From an uncultured Eubacteriales bacterium (GTDB lineage Bacteria; Bacillota; Clostridia; Lachnospirales; Lachnospiraceae): 64,000 nucleotides of DNA. Positions 25,759-35,088 of the stretch are shown piece after piece. Position 1 is the first letter of the stretch. Each line of letters begins with the position of its first letter. The translations under genes were made by a program, and so were the position numbers. The stretch is taken from positions 40,407 to 104,406 of the forward strand of contig CASDTX010000029.1 of the NCBI GenBank assembly GCA_949283695.1. The letters are read 5' to 3'. The notes beneath the pieces were generated by a model. That model did not search any database. It was not told the origin of the DNA and saw only the letters and a list, made by a program, of their open reading frames with translations.

Positions 25759-27075
25759 TTACAACTGTTCCAGGATCGCGTCAATCAGATCCTGCCCGCT
25801 TGATTTTACAATATGAATGGGGACTTGTAAAGCGTCTGACACTTCTTTTACTGTATAGTCGTCCAGGAAAACATCCTCGTCGGTCTTCAGCATGTTGCAG
25901 GGAATCAGAAGCCTGCTGCCCAGAGCCTGTCCCTGAAGCTGTGCCATCAGATCCTGCCCGGTGATCAGTCCGGATACGGTAATCCGTTCCCCGAAGAAAT
26001 CATTGCGGATGCAATACACATGCATCTTCAGGTTGGGGAACTTCTCTTCCATCTTCCGTCCCATCCTGCACAGATAAGGATAGGCGAGTTTCCCTGTGGC
26101 CAGCGAGAGTTCTTCTCTTCGCCCGTCCCCGGTCAGCGCCTCATACCCTTCCTCAAACTCATTCAGAAGGAGCCGCAGCATCCCCACGCCGTTCTCCAGC
26201 TGCAGATATCCGTCATACCGCTCCTCCTCCGGCACGTCCTCTTCCGCCAGCAGATACCACTCGTCTCCCGCATGGATAAAATGCAGTCCGTACTGGGCAT
26301 AGACCTTCTCCTGCCACTTATGGATCACTGTGAGCACATTCTTCGCGTCTTCCTTCGTAAAAGGTTCCAGCGGGTAGAGGCCTTCCCTGTACTTGGACAG
26401 TCCCACCGGCACCACGGAAACACTCCGCAGAAGCGGCAGATACCCGGTCAGATCCCGGATTGAGCGTTCCAGTTCCTCCCCGTCGTTCACACCCTTGCAG
26501 AGCACGATCTGACCGTTCATCTCGATCCCGCCCTGGTAGAGCTGATCCACCTTTTTCAGCGCCTCACCCGCGAACCGGTTATGAAGCATCATACACCGAA
26601 GCTCGGGATTCGTCGTCTGGAAGGAAATATTGATGGGCTCCAGCCGGTAATTGATGATTCTCTGGATATCATGATCACTCATGTTCGTCAGCGTCACATA
26701 ATTCCCCTGGAGAAATGAGAGACGGGAATCATCATCCTTGAAATACAGCGTATCCCGCATCCCTTTGGGCATCTGGTCGATGAAACAGAAAATACAGCGG
26801 TTGCGGCAGGAACGATACTCATCCATCAGCCCCTCGCCGAACTCGATTCCCAGCTGCTCGTCCGCTTCTTTCTCAATCTCCAGCTCCCACTGTTCGCCGT
26901 CCGGCTTCTCAATCAGCAGAATCAGTTCTTCATCCTCCACATAGAACTGATAGTCAAAAATATCCTCGATCACATGGCCGTCGATGGAGATCAGCTTATC
27001 TCCCGGCTCAACCCCCATCTCCTCAGCGATGCTTCCCGGCACAACTCCCTGCACCGTATGCTCATGTTTCTTCAT
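25759..27075 (-). CDS. DUF512 protein with PDZ-like and radical-SAM-like domains
   Basis: The 438-residue protein has an N-terminal PDZ-like domain (VVPGSIAEEMGVEPGD), a cysteine cluster CRNRCIFCF (Cys at about 90, 94 and 97) that looks like a radical-SAM site, and the DUF512 C-terminal region (RITVSGLITGQDL). Its substrate is unknown; the gene is commonly found next to der in Clostridia. An upstream in-frame GTG at 27084 lies only two bases from GGAG, so I use the ATG at 27075. Co-conservation with der suggests a ribosome-related or tRNA-related role, which is inference. Confidence 0.88.
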   Translation of the reverse strand: MKKHEHTVQGVVPGSIAEEMGVEPGDKLISIDGHVIEDIFDYQFYVEDEELILLIEKPDGEQWELEIEKEADEQLGIEFGEGLMDEYRSCRNRCIFCFIDQMPKGMRDTLYFKDDDSRLSFLQGNYVTLTNMSDHDIQRIINYRLEPINISFQTTNPELRCMMLHNRFAGEALKKVDQLYQGGIEMNGQIVLCKGVNDGEELERSIRDLTGYLPLLRSVSVVPVGLSKYREGLYPLEPFTKEDAKNVLTVIHKWQEKVYAQYGLHFIHAGDEWYLLAEEDVPEEERYDGYLQLENGVGMLRLLLNEFEEGYEALTGDGRREELSLATGKLAYPYLCRMGRKMEEKFPNLKMHVYCIRNDFFGERITVSGLITGQDLMAQLQGQALGSRLLIPCNMLKTDEDVFLDDYTVKEVSDALQVPIHIVKSSGQDLIDAILEQL

Positions 27076-27102
27076 ATCCAGCACTACTCCTTATGCTTCT
27101 CC

Positions 27103-27123
27103 TGCCTGCGTCTTCCGCAGGTT
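27103..27123 (-). other. Short leader hairpin of the DUF512 gene
   Basis: CCTGCG pairs with CGCAGG across a 5-base loop between the promoter and the ribosome-binding site. No known riboswitch matches. Confidence 0.35.
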
Positions 27124-27130
27124 CCAATCA

Positions 27131-27158
27131 AGTATAACACAATTCATTCCTCCCGCAA
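27131..27158 (-). promoter_or_regulatory. Promoter for the DUF512-der-plsY-gpsA cluster
   Basis: On the minus strand TTGCGG, 16 bases, TATACT with an extended TGT before it. Confidence 0.65.
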
Positions 27159-27176
27159 AGCGAAATTCCGGCAGCC

Positions 27177-27264
27177 GTTCACAGAGCGCCATTTCATGAG
27201 TAAAACAGCAGCGGCAGCAATAAGAAGCACGCAGTGCGGTTTTACGAATGGTGCTCCTGTAAAC
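27177..27264. repeat. Dispersed structured repeat, copy C
   Basis: This copy folds into nested stems: GTTCACA with TGTAAAC (one mismatch, one bulge), GAGCGCCA with TGGTGCTC, GTAAAAC with GTTTTAC, and an inner GCAC-GCA-GTGC hairpin. Its order and loops match copy A at 54.6 kb, but the helix bases differ in paired fashion. It fills most of the 309-base gap between the DUF512 gene and prs; apart from the two promoters nothing else is seen there. Confidence 0.75.
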
Positions 27265-27310
27265 AGAAACCTGTACTGGAACAAATACACTGCTTATCCG
27301 CAAGCAGGGA

Positions 27311-27339
27311 TTGAATTTCACCTGAAAAAATGATATAAA
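27311..27339 (+). promoter_or_regulatory. Sigma-A promoter for prs
   Basis: TTGAAT, 17 bases, TATAAA, 45 bases before the start codon. Confidence 0.75.
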
Positions 27340-27384
27340 AGATATGTAAATTTTGGTCGATCTATTACCAGACAGGAGAAAAAC

Positions 27385-28566
27385 ATGTCAAATATTGAAC
27401 TCTTAGAACGGACTCTGCCGGCGGCTCCTCTTAAGATTGTCGCCATGGAGAGCTGCAAAGAACTCGGACAGAAGGTCAATGACTATATTGTTTCTTTCCG
27501 GGAAAATACAATCAACGAAGTTTCTGAATCCCCTCTTTATGTCAATTACAGATCTAATAATTATCTCGTAGACTGCTGCTGCCCGCGCTTCGGCACAGGG
27601 GAGGCAAAGGGGATGCTCCGCGAAACTATCCGCGGAACCGATCTGTTCATCATGACGGATGTATGCAACTACAGCCTTACTTATACAGTCAGCGGACACT
27701 TAAACCACATGTCGCCGGATGATCATTTTCAGGATTTAAAGAGAATCATCTCCGCGGCCACCGGAAAAGCCCGGAGAATCAGCGTCATCATGCCGTTTCT
27801 CTACGAGAGCCGCCAGCATAAACGTTCCAAGCGAGAGTCGCTGGACTGTGCCCTTGCGCTCCAGGAACTGACAGAGATGGGCGTTTCCAGCATCATTACC
27901 TTTGACGCGCATGATCCGCGGGTGCAGAACTCGATACCGCTGAAGGGATTTGACAGCTTCAATCCTCCCTACCAGTTCATGAAAGCGCTCTTCCGCGCTG
28001 TTCCGGATCTGCAGCCGGACAAAGATCATCTCATGATCGTCAGCCCTGACGAAGGCGCTATGCACCGCGCAGTCTACTTCTCGAATGTGCTTGGAGTGGA
28101 TATGGGAATGTTCTACAAACGCCGGGATTATTCCGTCATCAAAAACGGCAAGAACCCCATTGTGGCTCATGAGTTCCTCGGGGATGACGTAGCCGGGAAG
28201 GATGTCATTATCGTAGACGACATGATCTCTTCCGGCGGCAGCATGCTGGATGTGGCGAAACAGCTGAAGGAACGCAACGCAGGCCGCGTTTTCGTGTGCA
28301 CCACGTTCGGTCTGTTTACGGAAGGCTTCGAAAGCTTTGATGAATATTATGAAAAAGGGTATATCAACAAAGTCGTCACCACAAACCTTACTTACCTTCC
28401 GCCAGAACTGTATCAGAAACCGTACTTTGTTATGGCAGATATGAGTAAGTTCCTGGCACTGATCATTGATTCCATCAATCATGATATTACGATCGGAGCC
28501 GTGCTCAACCCAACCGATAAGATCCATACGCTGCTTGAAAAGAAAGCCCGCGGAGAGAAATTCTGA
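27385..28566 (+). CDS. prs: Ribose-phosphate pyrophosphokinase (long form)
   Basis: The enzyme makes PRPP from ribose 5-phosphate and ATP for purine, pyrimidine, His and Trp synthesis. The 393-residue protein has RQHKRSKRES, FDAHDPRVQNS, VSPDEGAMHRA and the PRPP loop VIIVDDMISSGGSM. It is longer than the usual 310-320 residues, mainly through an N-terminal extension and insertions; I have the impression such long forms occur in Lachnospiraceae. Single-gene unit with promoter and terminator. Confidence 0.92.
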   Translation: MSNIELLERTLPAAPLKIVAMESCKELGQKVNDYIVSFRENTINEVSESPLYVNYRSNNYLVDCCCPRFGTGEAKGMLRETIRGTDLFIMTDVCNYSLTYTVSGHLNHMSPDDHFQDLKRIISAATGKARRISVIMPFLYESRQHKRSKRESLDCALALQELTEMGVSSIITFDAHDPRVQNSIPLKGFDSFNPPYQFMKALFRAVPDLQPDKDHLMIVSPDEGAMHRAVYFSNVLGVDMGMFYKRRDYSVIKNGKNPIVAHEFLGDDVAGKDVIIVDDMISSGGSMLDVAKQLKERNAGRVFVCTTFGLFTEGFESFDEYYEKGYINKVVTTNLTYLPPELYQKPYFVMADMSKFLALIIDSINHDITIGAVLNPTDKIHTLLEKKARGEKF

Positions 28567-28594
28567 CTCTTCCGCTGCAAAGAAATGATACGTA

Positions 28595-28631
28595 CGAAAG
28601 CCGGAGGTCCTATCTCAGCCTCCGGCTTTCG
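28595..28631. terminator. Hairpin between convergent prs and the DUF1653 gene
   Basis: CGAAAGCCGGAGG pairs perfectly with CCTCCGGCTTTCG across 11 bases, with GATAC and GTATC extending the arms. It contains the stop codon of the DUF1653 gene. The T-run is weak. Confidence 0.65.
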
Positions 28632-29104
28632 TATCGCTGTTTCGTCTTCAGGAAACGGAGCAGTGCGGCATATCGCTCTTCTACACTTTCCCCGTTCTCC
28701 GCGAATTCCAGGCTTTCCGACGCTGCAGTCAGGAACCGGGCGTCAATCTCGGATCGGTGGCGCTGCAGAAACGTCACCCGCTCCCCGTTATCTTCCAGTT
28801 CCAGGAATTCCAGAATAAGTTCCGTCGTATTCCCATGCCGTTTCAGCCGGATGCCCCCTTCCTCTTTCCGGTCGCGGCACAGTTCAAACCGGTATTTCTG
28901 CTCTGCGCCCGGATATTTTCCAGAATCAAGCGGACTCAGAAAGGCTTCCATCTCACTTGCATATACTTTGCGCTCCCCCTCAGCCGTCTCAAAAATCACC
29001 ATATCTTCCCCTGTTTCTGTACAAGTCGCAATATGGAGAATTTTATATCTTTTCCCCTTAAAATGTCTGTAAATTTCCCCCGCTTTCGGAATTCTTCTTT
29101 CCAT
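28610..29104 (-). CDS. DUF1653 domain protein
   Basis: The 164-residue protein begins with a compact beta domain (GEIYRHFKGKRYKILHIA...VIFETAEGERKVYASEMEAFLSP split by a short loop) typical of DUF1653, followed by a charged C-terminal half of about 90 residues that I do not recognise. Function is unknown. No membrane segment. Its stop lies within the terminator hairpin shared with prs. Confidence 0.8.
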   Translation of the reverse strand: MERRIPKAGEIYRHFKGKRYKILHIATCTETGEDMVIFETAEGERKVYASEMEAFLSPLDSGKYPGAEQKYRFELCRDRKEEGGIRLKRHGNTTELILEFLELEDNGERVTFLQRHRSEIDARFLTAASESLEFAENGESVEERYAALLRFLKTKQRYESRRLR

Positions 29105-29146
29105 ATACGGCTCCTTTCCCGGTTTTTACAAAAATTCCCCCTCATT

Positions 29147-29180
29147 GGTGCCTGACACTTCTGCAGAAGTGTCAGGCACC
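29147..29180. repeat. Perfect 34-bp palindrome downstream of ilvA
   Basis: Two 17-bp arms (GGTGCCTGACACTTCTG and its exact complement) meet without a spacer. No T-run follows on either strand. It lies between the ilvA stop and the DUF1653 start, both on the minus strand. It could be a protein-binding site or a mobile palindromic repeat. Confidence 0.8.
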
Positions 29181-29198
29181 CACACAATTCCCACTCAA

Positions 29199-30413
29199 TT
29201 AATACAACTTAGCGCTTATCATCTTCGGCCGGAATCCGTTCTTCTCCAGCGCATCCAGGATCCGGTGTTTATGCTCTGTGCCGAAGGCCTCCATTGTGAT
29301 TCTAAGCTCCACTGCTGCATTACGGTTTGTACTTACAAACTGGTTATGTTCCAACTTGATGACATTGCCCTGCTCATCCGCAATTGTTTTCGCCACCTGT
29401 ACCAGCTCACCCGGTTTATCCGGGAGAAGCACAGACACGGAGAAGATCCGGTCTCTCTGGATCAGTCCGTGCTGTACGATGGACGACATGGTGATCACAT
29501 CCATATTGCCTCCGCTTAAGACGCAGACCACTTTCTTTCCTCTGCAGTTGAGCTGCTTTAAAGCCGCCACGGAGAGAAGGCCGGAATTCTCCACGATCAT
29601 TTTATGGTTCTCTACCATATCCAGAAATGCCCCGATCAGTTCGTCATCCTCTACCAGCAGGATATCGTCTACATTTTCTTTCACATAAGGAAGAATCTTA
29701 TCGCCTACGGCTTTCACGGCAGTTCCGTCTGCAATCGTATCCGCACTGTCCAGCTCTACCACTTCGCCGGCTGCAAGCGCTGCCGTCATGCTGGCCGCCT
29801 CCGAAGGCTCCACGCCGATCACCTTGATCTTCGGATTGAGCATCTTCGCCAGAGTTGCGATGCCCGACACCAGACCGCCGCCGCCCACCGGCACGAGAAT
29901 GTAGTCCACTGTCGGAAGTTCCTGTACGATCTCCATAGCGATTGTTCCCTGGCCGGCCGCCACATCCAGATCATTGAACGGATGAACGAAGGTATATCCT
30001 TCTTTCTCAGCCAGCTCGCACGCATAATTATAAGCATCGTCATACACATCCCCGTACAGGATCACCTCCGCGCCATAGCTCTTGGTCCGGTTCACCTTGA
30101 TCAGCGGTGTTACCGTTGGCATAACGATCACTGCTTTACAGCCGAACTTCTTTGCGGCAAAGGCCACGCCCTGGGCATGGTTTCCTGCCGATGCCGTGAT
30201 CAGTCCCCTGCTTCTTTCTTCCTCTGTGAGTGTGCTGATCTTATAATAAGCGCCGCGGATCTTGTACGCCCCGGTATGCTGCATGTTTTCCGGTTTTAAA
30301 TAGACTTTGGCTCCGCTGGCCTCGCTCAGATAATCGCTGTAGATCAGCTTGGTCGGGTTGGTCACCCGCTTCACCAGTTCACTCGCTTCCTCAAATTTCT
30401 CCAATGTCATCAT
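29199..30413 (-). CDS. ilvA: Threonine ammonia-lyase
   Basis: The PLP enzyme deaminates threonine to 2-oxobutyrate, the first step to isoleucine. The 404-residue protein has the PLP lysine in AYKIRGA (K51), the SAGNHAQG loop, a glycine-rich VPVGGGGL phosphate-binding segment and one C-terminal ACT domain (about 325-404). This single-ACT form is often called the catabolic or short type, yet it can serve biosynthesis in Clostridia. The ilvB, ilvD and leuB genes are 20 kb away. Confidence 0.93.
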   Translation of the reverse strand: MMTLEKFEEASELVKRVTNPTKLIYSDYLSEASGAKVYLKPENMQHTGAYKIRGAYYKISTLTEEERSRGLITASAGNHAQGVAFAAKKFGCKAVIVMPTVTPLIKVNRTKSYGAEVILYGDVYDDAYNYACELAEKEGYTFVHPFNDLDVAAGQGTIAMEIVQELPTVDYILVPVGGGGLVSGIATLAKMLNPKIKVIGVEPSEAASMTAALAAGEVVELDSADTIADGTAVKAVGDKILPYVKENVDDILLVEDDELIGAFLDMVENHKMIVENSGLLSVAALKQLNCRGKKVVCVLSGGNMDVITMSSIVQHGLIQRDRIFSVSVLLPDKPGELVQVAKTIADEQGNVIKLEHNQFVSTNRNAAVELRITMEAFGTEHKHRILDALEKNGFRPKMISAKLY

Positions 30414-30454
30414 TTTTCTCTACCCTCTTTCTGCCTGTATCTGCTGTTTATCTC

Positions 30455-31399
30455 CTATGCTTCTTCCTGCTCACCTTCCCGGTAGAACAGAGCGTTTACG
30501 AACTCTTCTGAATTAAATTTCTGCAGGTCGTCAATGGTCTCGCCCACACCGATATACTTGACCGGAATCCCCAGCTCAGCCTGGATCGCGACAGCGATTC
30601 CGCCTTTGGCCGTTCCGTCCATCTTCGTCAGAATGACGCCCGTTATGTCGGCTACTTCATTAAACTCTTTGGCCTGCGCGAGCGCATTCTGGCCGGTGGT
30701 CGCGTCCAGCACCACCAGCGTCTCCCGGAAAGCTTCCGGATACTCCCGGTCAATCACGCGATTGATCTTCTTTAATTCTTCCATCAGATTCTTCTTGTTG
30801 TGAAGCCGGCCTGCCGTGTCACAGAGAAGCACGTCTGCCCTGCGGGCCTTCGCGGCCGCCACTGCGTCATAGACGACTGCTGCCGGATCTGCGCCTTCCT
30901 GTCCGCCGATCATATCCACGCCTGCCCGGTCAGCCCAGGCCTTCAGCTGTTCGCCTGCTGCCGCGCGGAAGGTATCCGCAGCTGCCAGCACCACTCGCTT
31001 CCCCTGTCCTCTCATCTTCCCGGCCAGCTTGCCGATGGTTGTAGTCTTCCCCACGCCGTTGACGCCGATCACAAACACGACGGAAGTGCGGTTCTCGAAT
31101 TCATAAGCAGTCTCACCTACATCCATCTGCTCTTTGATGCTGTCGATCAGCAGCTGCCGGCATTCAATGGGCTCCTTGATATGCCGGGCCCGTACTTTTT
31201 CTCTCAGATCATCCAGGATATCCTGGGTGGCTCTCACCCCCAGATCCCCCATGATCAATGTCTCCTCCAGCTCCTCATAAAACTCTTCGTCGATTTTAGA
31301 GAATCCGTGAAAGATACTGTCCATCCCGGATACGATATTATCTCTCGTCTTCGTAAGGCCGGAGACGAGCCGTCTGAAAAAACCCTTCTTTTCTTCCAT
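30455..31399 (-). CDS. ftsY: Signal recognition particle receptor FtsY
   Basis: FtsY docks SRP-bound ribosomes at the membrane. The 314-residue protein has the N domain, then the G domain with GVNGVGKTTT (112-121), DTAGRLHNK and TKMDGTAKGG. It lacks the long acidic A domain of E. coli, as is usual in Firmicutes. It follows smc after 116 bases, the standard rnc-smc-ftsY order. Confidence 0.96.
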   Translation of the reverse strand: MEEKKGFFRRLVSGLTKTRDNIVSGMDSIFHGFSKIDEEFYEELEETLIMGDLGVRATQDILDDLREKVRARHIKEPIECRQLLIDSIKEQMDVGETAYEFENRTSVVFVIGVNGVGKTTTIGKLAGKMRGQGKRVVLAAADTFRAAAGEQLKAWADRAGVDMIGGQEGADPAAVVYDAVAAAKARRADVLLCDTAGRLHNKKNLMEELKKINRVIDREYPEAFRETLVVLDATTGQNALAQAKEFNEVADITGVILTKMDGTAKGGIAVAIQAELGIPVKYIGVGETIDDLQKFNSEEFVNALFYREGEQEEA

Positions 31400-31515
31400 A
31401 ATTATCTGTCCCTCACTGCAATTCTTTTCCCATTTTGTTCGATTACTTCTTTGCTTCTATTCCTTTTGTCTTCTGTCTCACTGCCGCTCCTTCGGACCGG
31501 ATTCTTCCTGCATGT

Positions 31516-34500
31516 TTACTGATCCAGCTTGTCCTCCAGGAGATCCACGGATACCAGGGTAGACACGCCCTTCTCCTGCATGGTGATTCCATAGAGCCGG
31601 TCCGCTGCTGCCATGGTTCCCCTTCGGTGGGTAATAACAATGAACTGCGTATCCTTTGTCAGTTTATGAAGGTACTGCGCAAACCTGGTCACATTATTGT
31701 CGTCCAGCGCCGCCTCAATCTCATCCAGCAGACAGAAGGGAGACGGCTTCAGATTCTGGATCGCAAACAGAAGTGAAATGGCTGTCAGCGCCTTTTCCCC
31801 GCCGGAGAGCTGCATCATGTTCTGCAGTTTCTTGCCCGGCGGCTGAGCGATGATACGGATCCCGGCTTCCAGGATATCTTCCTCCTCCATCAGCTCCAGC
31901 GTTCCCTTGCCTCCTCCGAAAAGCTGCTTGAACACACTGTTGAATTCTTGGGCGATCCGTGCGAACTGCTCGGCAAACTGTTTCCGCATGGCCTGGTCCA
32001 GTTCCTCAATGATCTGGATCAGCGTTGCTTCCGCCTCCACCAGATCATCATGCTGCCCTTTGAGGAACTCATACCGCTCAGACACGCTCTTGAAATCTTC
32101 AATGGCGTTGACATTAACTGTACCCAGTTTCCGGATTTCATTCTTCAGATTCTGAATCTGTTTCTTCATATAGGAAAGATCCGTCAGATTGGGATCTCTT
32201 AACTCCATGGCTCGGTTGTAGGTGAGTTCGTACTCTTCCCACATATAATTCATCTGCTTCTCGGACGCCGCCTCATAGGATTCCTTCTGGCTGTTCAGAC
32301 GAAAACACTCTTTATCCAGCGCGGAGATATGTTTCGTCAGATCTTCCCGCTTCTCGAGGAATTTCTTATGCTTCTGGTTCAGTTCGTCCTTCTTCTGGGT
32401 CTGTTCCCGGATCTCAGTCTCGATTTCCACAAACAGATCCTTCGATTCTTCGATCGTCTCCTGCAGTTCCCGGATCTTGGACTCCTTCTCCTGGATCTCC
32501 CCGGATGCATTGCTTCTCCCTGCGTCCAGTTCGCTCAATTCTGTCTCAAACTTCGCGATCTCTTCTTCGATACGCGTAAGATTCTCCAATATAAATTCTT
32601 TCTGCTGTTCCAGTCCTGCCAGAGCGAGGTGAACTTCTTCTGACTCCTTCAGCCGCACAGACTCGGAGGTCTTCTCCTCTTCCAGCAGCTGCTGCAGATT
32701 CTCGATCCCTGCATTCAGCTCTCGTTCCAGATGCTCCGATGTTTCCAGCTCCATCTGGATCGATTCCTCATTGTCCGCGATCTCACGGAGTTCCCGCTCC
32801 AGTCCTTCCTGTTCTTTCAGATATCCGCTGCACTGGCTCTTTGCCTCTTCTTCGCGGGCTCTTGCCTGCTCGATATTCATCTTCGCCGTGTTCTCGACCA
32901 CAGAAGCCTTCCGCAGCTCTTTCTGAATCTCATCAATGGCATTATAGCACGCCCCGCGGGCATTCCGGATCTCCTCTACCTGGCGCTCCATCTCATCCAT
33001 GTCAGATTTGAGCATTGCCACGGTCTTCTCGAACTCCTCGATCTCGCGCCGTCTGCTCAGAAGGTTGCTGGAATTCTTAAACGCACCGCCGGTCATAGAT
33101 CCGCCCGGATTGATCAGTTCTCCTTCCAGCGTCACAAGCCGCAGCGACTGCTGATACTTTCTGGCAATGGCGATTCCGTCGTCAATATTTCGAACCACGA
33201 GTGTGCGCCCCAGAAGCTGATCCGCAAGCCCCTCGAACTGCGGATCCACATGGACGAGTGTATTGGCCGGACCGATCACTCCCGGCTCTCTCAGGGCCTC
33301 CGGATTCCGGATCCCCCCGCTCCCTCTCATGCTGGTAAGCGGAAGGAAGGTCGCACGGCCGAATTTATTCTTCTTCAGGTAGGCGATCATCCGCTTCGCT
33401 GTGTCTTCCCGATCCGTTACAATATTCTGGATGCTTCCGCCCAGCGCTGTTTCAATGGCGATCTCATACTCCTTATCCACCTTGATAATATCCGCCACAA
33501 CGCCGATCAGCCCTTTTTCCCGGTCCCTGCAGGCCATGACCTTCCTTATACTGCTGCCATACCCGTCATACCGCTCTGTAATATTCTTCAGCGATTCCAG
33601 ACGGGAAGACTCTCTGTGATAAGCTGTCTGTCCCAGTTTCAGCTTCTCCTGCCTGTCGCCAAGTTCCTTCTGCAGCCGTTCGATTTCCGCCTCATTTTCC
33701 GCGATCTGTCTGGTCTGCTCCTGGATCGCCTCCCGTACCAGGCGCAGAGTTTCTTCATGCTCAGCAGCCTTCTCCTCCTGACGCTTGGCCTCAGAAGACA
33801 CCTCCAGGATACTGCGGGACAGCGCAGCTTTTCTCGCCGCGATCTGGCCTCTGGTCGTATCATAATGCTGGATTTTCGCCTTGGTAGACGCCCGGTTTCC
33901 CAGGATTTCCATGATCTCCTGCTTCTTTCGTTCGATCTGCGCGGAATGTTCCGCGATCAGTGTCTGCACCTCGATCAGTGCCTGTCTGGCTTCCTCATCC
34001 TGCGCCGCAGCGTTCCGAAGCTTCTCTGCAGCCTCAGCTTTCTCCTGCTCCAGAGAGCGCTTCTGCTCCTGCCGGGATTCGATCTCTCCGCGGACTGCCT
34101 GAGAGCGGCTGTCATAGTGCTCGTCATTCATCCGTGCTGTATTGATCTGTTCCTTTAAGACATTGATCTGGCCCTCCAGCTGCTGTTTCAGGAGGTTGGT
34201 CTCATTGAGCTGATTCTTCGCAGTCTCAACCGCCAGGCTGATCTGTTCCACTTCTTCTTCGATGGCTTCATATTCTGCTTTCATCTTCTCGTAGAGAAGA
34301 TTGGCCTCCGCCATCTCGCCAGAAGCGATCCCGTATTTGTCCTCCGTCTCTTTCAGCCGTTCCCGGATCCGCTCCTCCTCCAGAAGGAAGAGATTGATAT
34401 CGTAAGTTTTCAGTTCTTCTCGTTTCTTCAGATACTCTCTGGCTGTCTCTGACTGTTTCTCCAGCGGTCCCAGCTGCTTCTCCAGTTCTTTCAGAATATC

Positions 34501-35076
34501 ATTCACACGCGTCAGATTCAGCCGCTCTTCTTCCAGCTTCTTCACAGAAAGATTTTTGCGCCGTTTGAATTTCACAATACCGGCAGCTTCATCGAAGAGC
34601 TCCCGACGCTCCTCCGGTTTTCCGCTCAGGATCTTCTCGATCTGGCCCTGACCGATGATGGAGTAGCCCTCTTTTCCGATTCCGGTATCATAGAACATCT
34701 CATTGATATCCTTCAGCCGGCATGCAGCTCCGTTGATCAGGTACTCACTCTCCCCGGATCGGTAGAGCTTCCTGGTCACCGTCACTTCTTCATAATCTAC
34801 CGGAAGTTTGTGATCCGAATTATCCAGTGTAATGGCCACAGAAGCATAACTCAGAGGTCTGCGGTTCTCTGTTCCCGAGAAAATGACATCCTGCATGCTG
34901 CCCCCGCGGAGCTGTTTCACCCGTTGTTCGCCCAGCACCCAGCGCACGGCATCGGCCACGTTGCTCTTCCCGCTGCCATTGGGGCCCACGATTCCGGTGA
35001 TTCCATTGTGGAAGTCAAAACGGATTCTGTTGGCAAAGGACTTAAATCCCTGCACCTCGATATTTTTTAAGTACAT
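31516..35076 (-). CDS. smc: Chromosome segregation protein SMC
   Basis: SMC organises and helps separate chromosomes with ScpA and ScpB. The 1186-residue protein has Walker A GPNGSGKSN (31-39), two long coiled coils, a hinge at about 500-680 (GLIGVVADIIKVD), the ABC signature LSGGEKALTA and Walker B FCLLDEIEAALDD. Length is normal. The start follows GCAGGTG. It ends a run with rnc, and ftsY follows. Confidence 0.97.
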   Translation of the reverse strand: MYLKNIEVQGFKSFANRIRFDFHNGITGIVGPNGSGKSNVADAVRWVLGEQRVKQLRGGSMQDVIFSGTENRRPLSYASVAITLDNSDHKLPVDYEEVTVTRKLYRSGESEYLINGAACRLKDINEMFYDTGIGKEGYSIIGQGQIEKILSGKPEERRELFDEAAGIVKFKRRKNLSVKKLEEERLNLTRVNDILKELEKQLGPLEKQSETAREYLKKREELKTYDINLFLLEEERIRERLKETEDKYGIASGEMAEANLLYEKMKAEYEAIEEEVEQISLAVETAKNQLNETNLLKQQLEGQINVLKEQINTARMNDEHYDSRSQAVRGEIESRQEQKRSLEQEKAEAAEKLRNAAAQDEEARQALIEVQTLIAEHSAQIERKKQEIMEILGNRASTKAKIQHYDTTRGQIAARKAALSRSILEVSSEAKRQEEKAAEHEETLRLVREAIQEQTRQIAENEAEIERLQKELGDRQEKLKLGQTAYHRESSRLESLKNITERYDGYGSSIRKVMACRDREKGLIGVVADIIKVDKEYEIAIETALGGSIQNIVTDREDTAKRMIAYLKKNKFGRATFLPLTSMRGSGGIRNPEALREPGVIGPANTLVHVDPQFEGLADQLLGRTLVVRNIDDGIAIARKYQQSLRLVTLEGELINPGGSMTGGAFKNSSNLLSRRREIEEFEKTVAMLKSDMDEMERQVEEIRNARGACYNAIDEIQKELRKASVVENTAKMNIEQARAREEEAKSQCSGYLKEQEGLERELREIADNEESIQMELETSEHLERELNAGIENLQQLLEEEKTSESVRLKESEEVHLALAGLEQQKEFILENLTRIEEEIAKFETELSELDAGRSNASGEIQEKESKIRELQETIEESKDLFVEIETEIREQTQKKDELNQKHKKFLEKREDLTKHISALDKECFRLNSQKESYEAASEKQMNYMWEEYELTYNRAMELRDPNLTDLSYMKKQIQNLKNEIRKLGTVNVNAIEDFKSVSERYEFLKGQHDDLVEAEATLIQIIEELDQAMRKQFAEQFARIAQEFNSVFKQLFGGGKGTLELMEEEDILEAGIRIIAQPPGKKLQNMMQLSGGEKALTAISLLFAIQNLKPSPFCLLDEIEAALDDNNVTRFAQYLHKLTKDTQFIVITHRRGTMAAADRLYGITMQEKGVSTLVSVDLLEDKLDQ

Positions 35077-35088
35077 ATAACACCTGCT

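Noticed and set aside
32731-34158. A 475-codon open frame on the plus strand opposite smc
   Set aside because: It is the antisense of the SMC coiled-coil region and shows no start signal.
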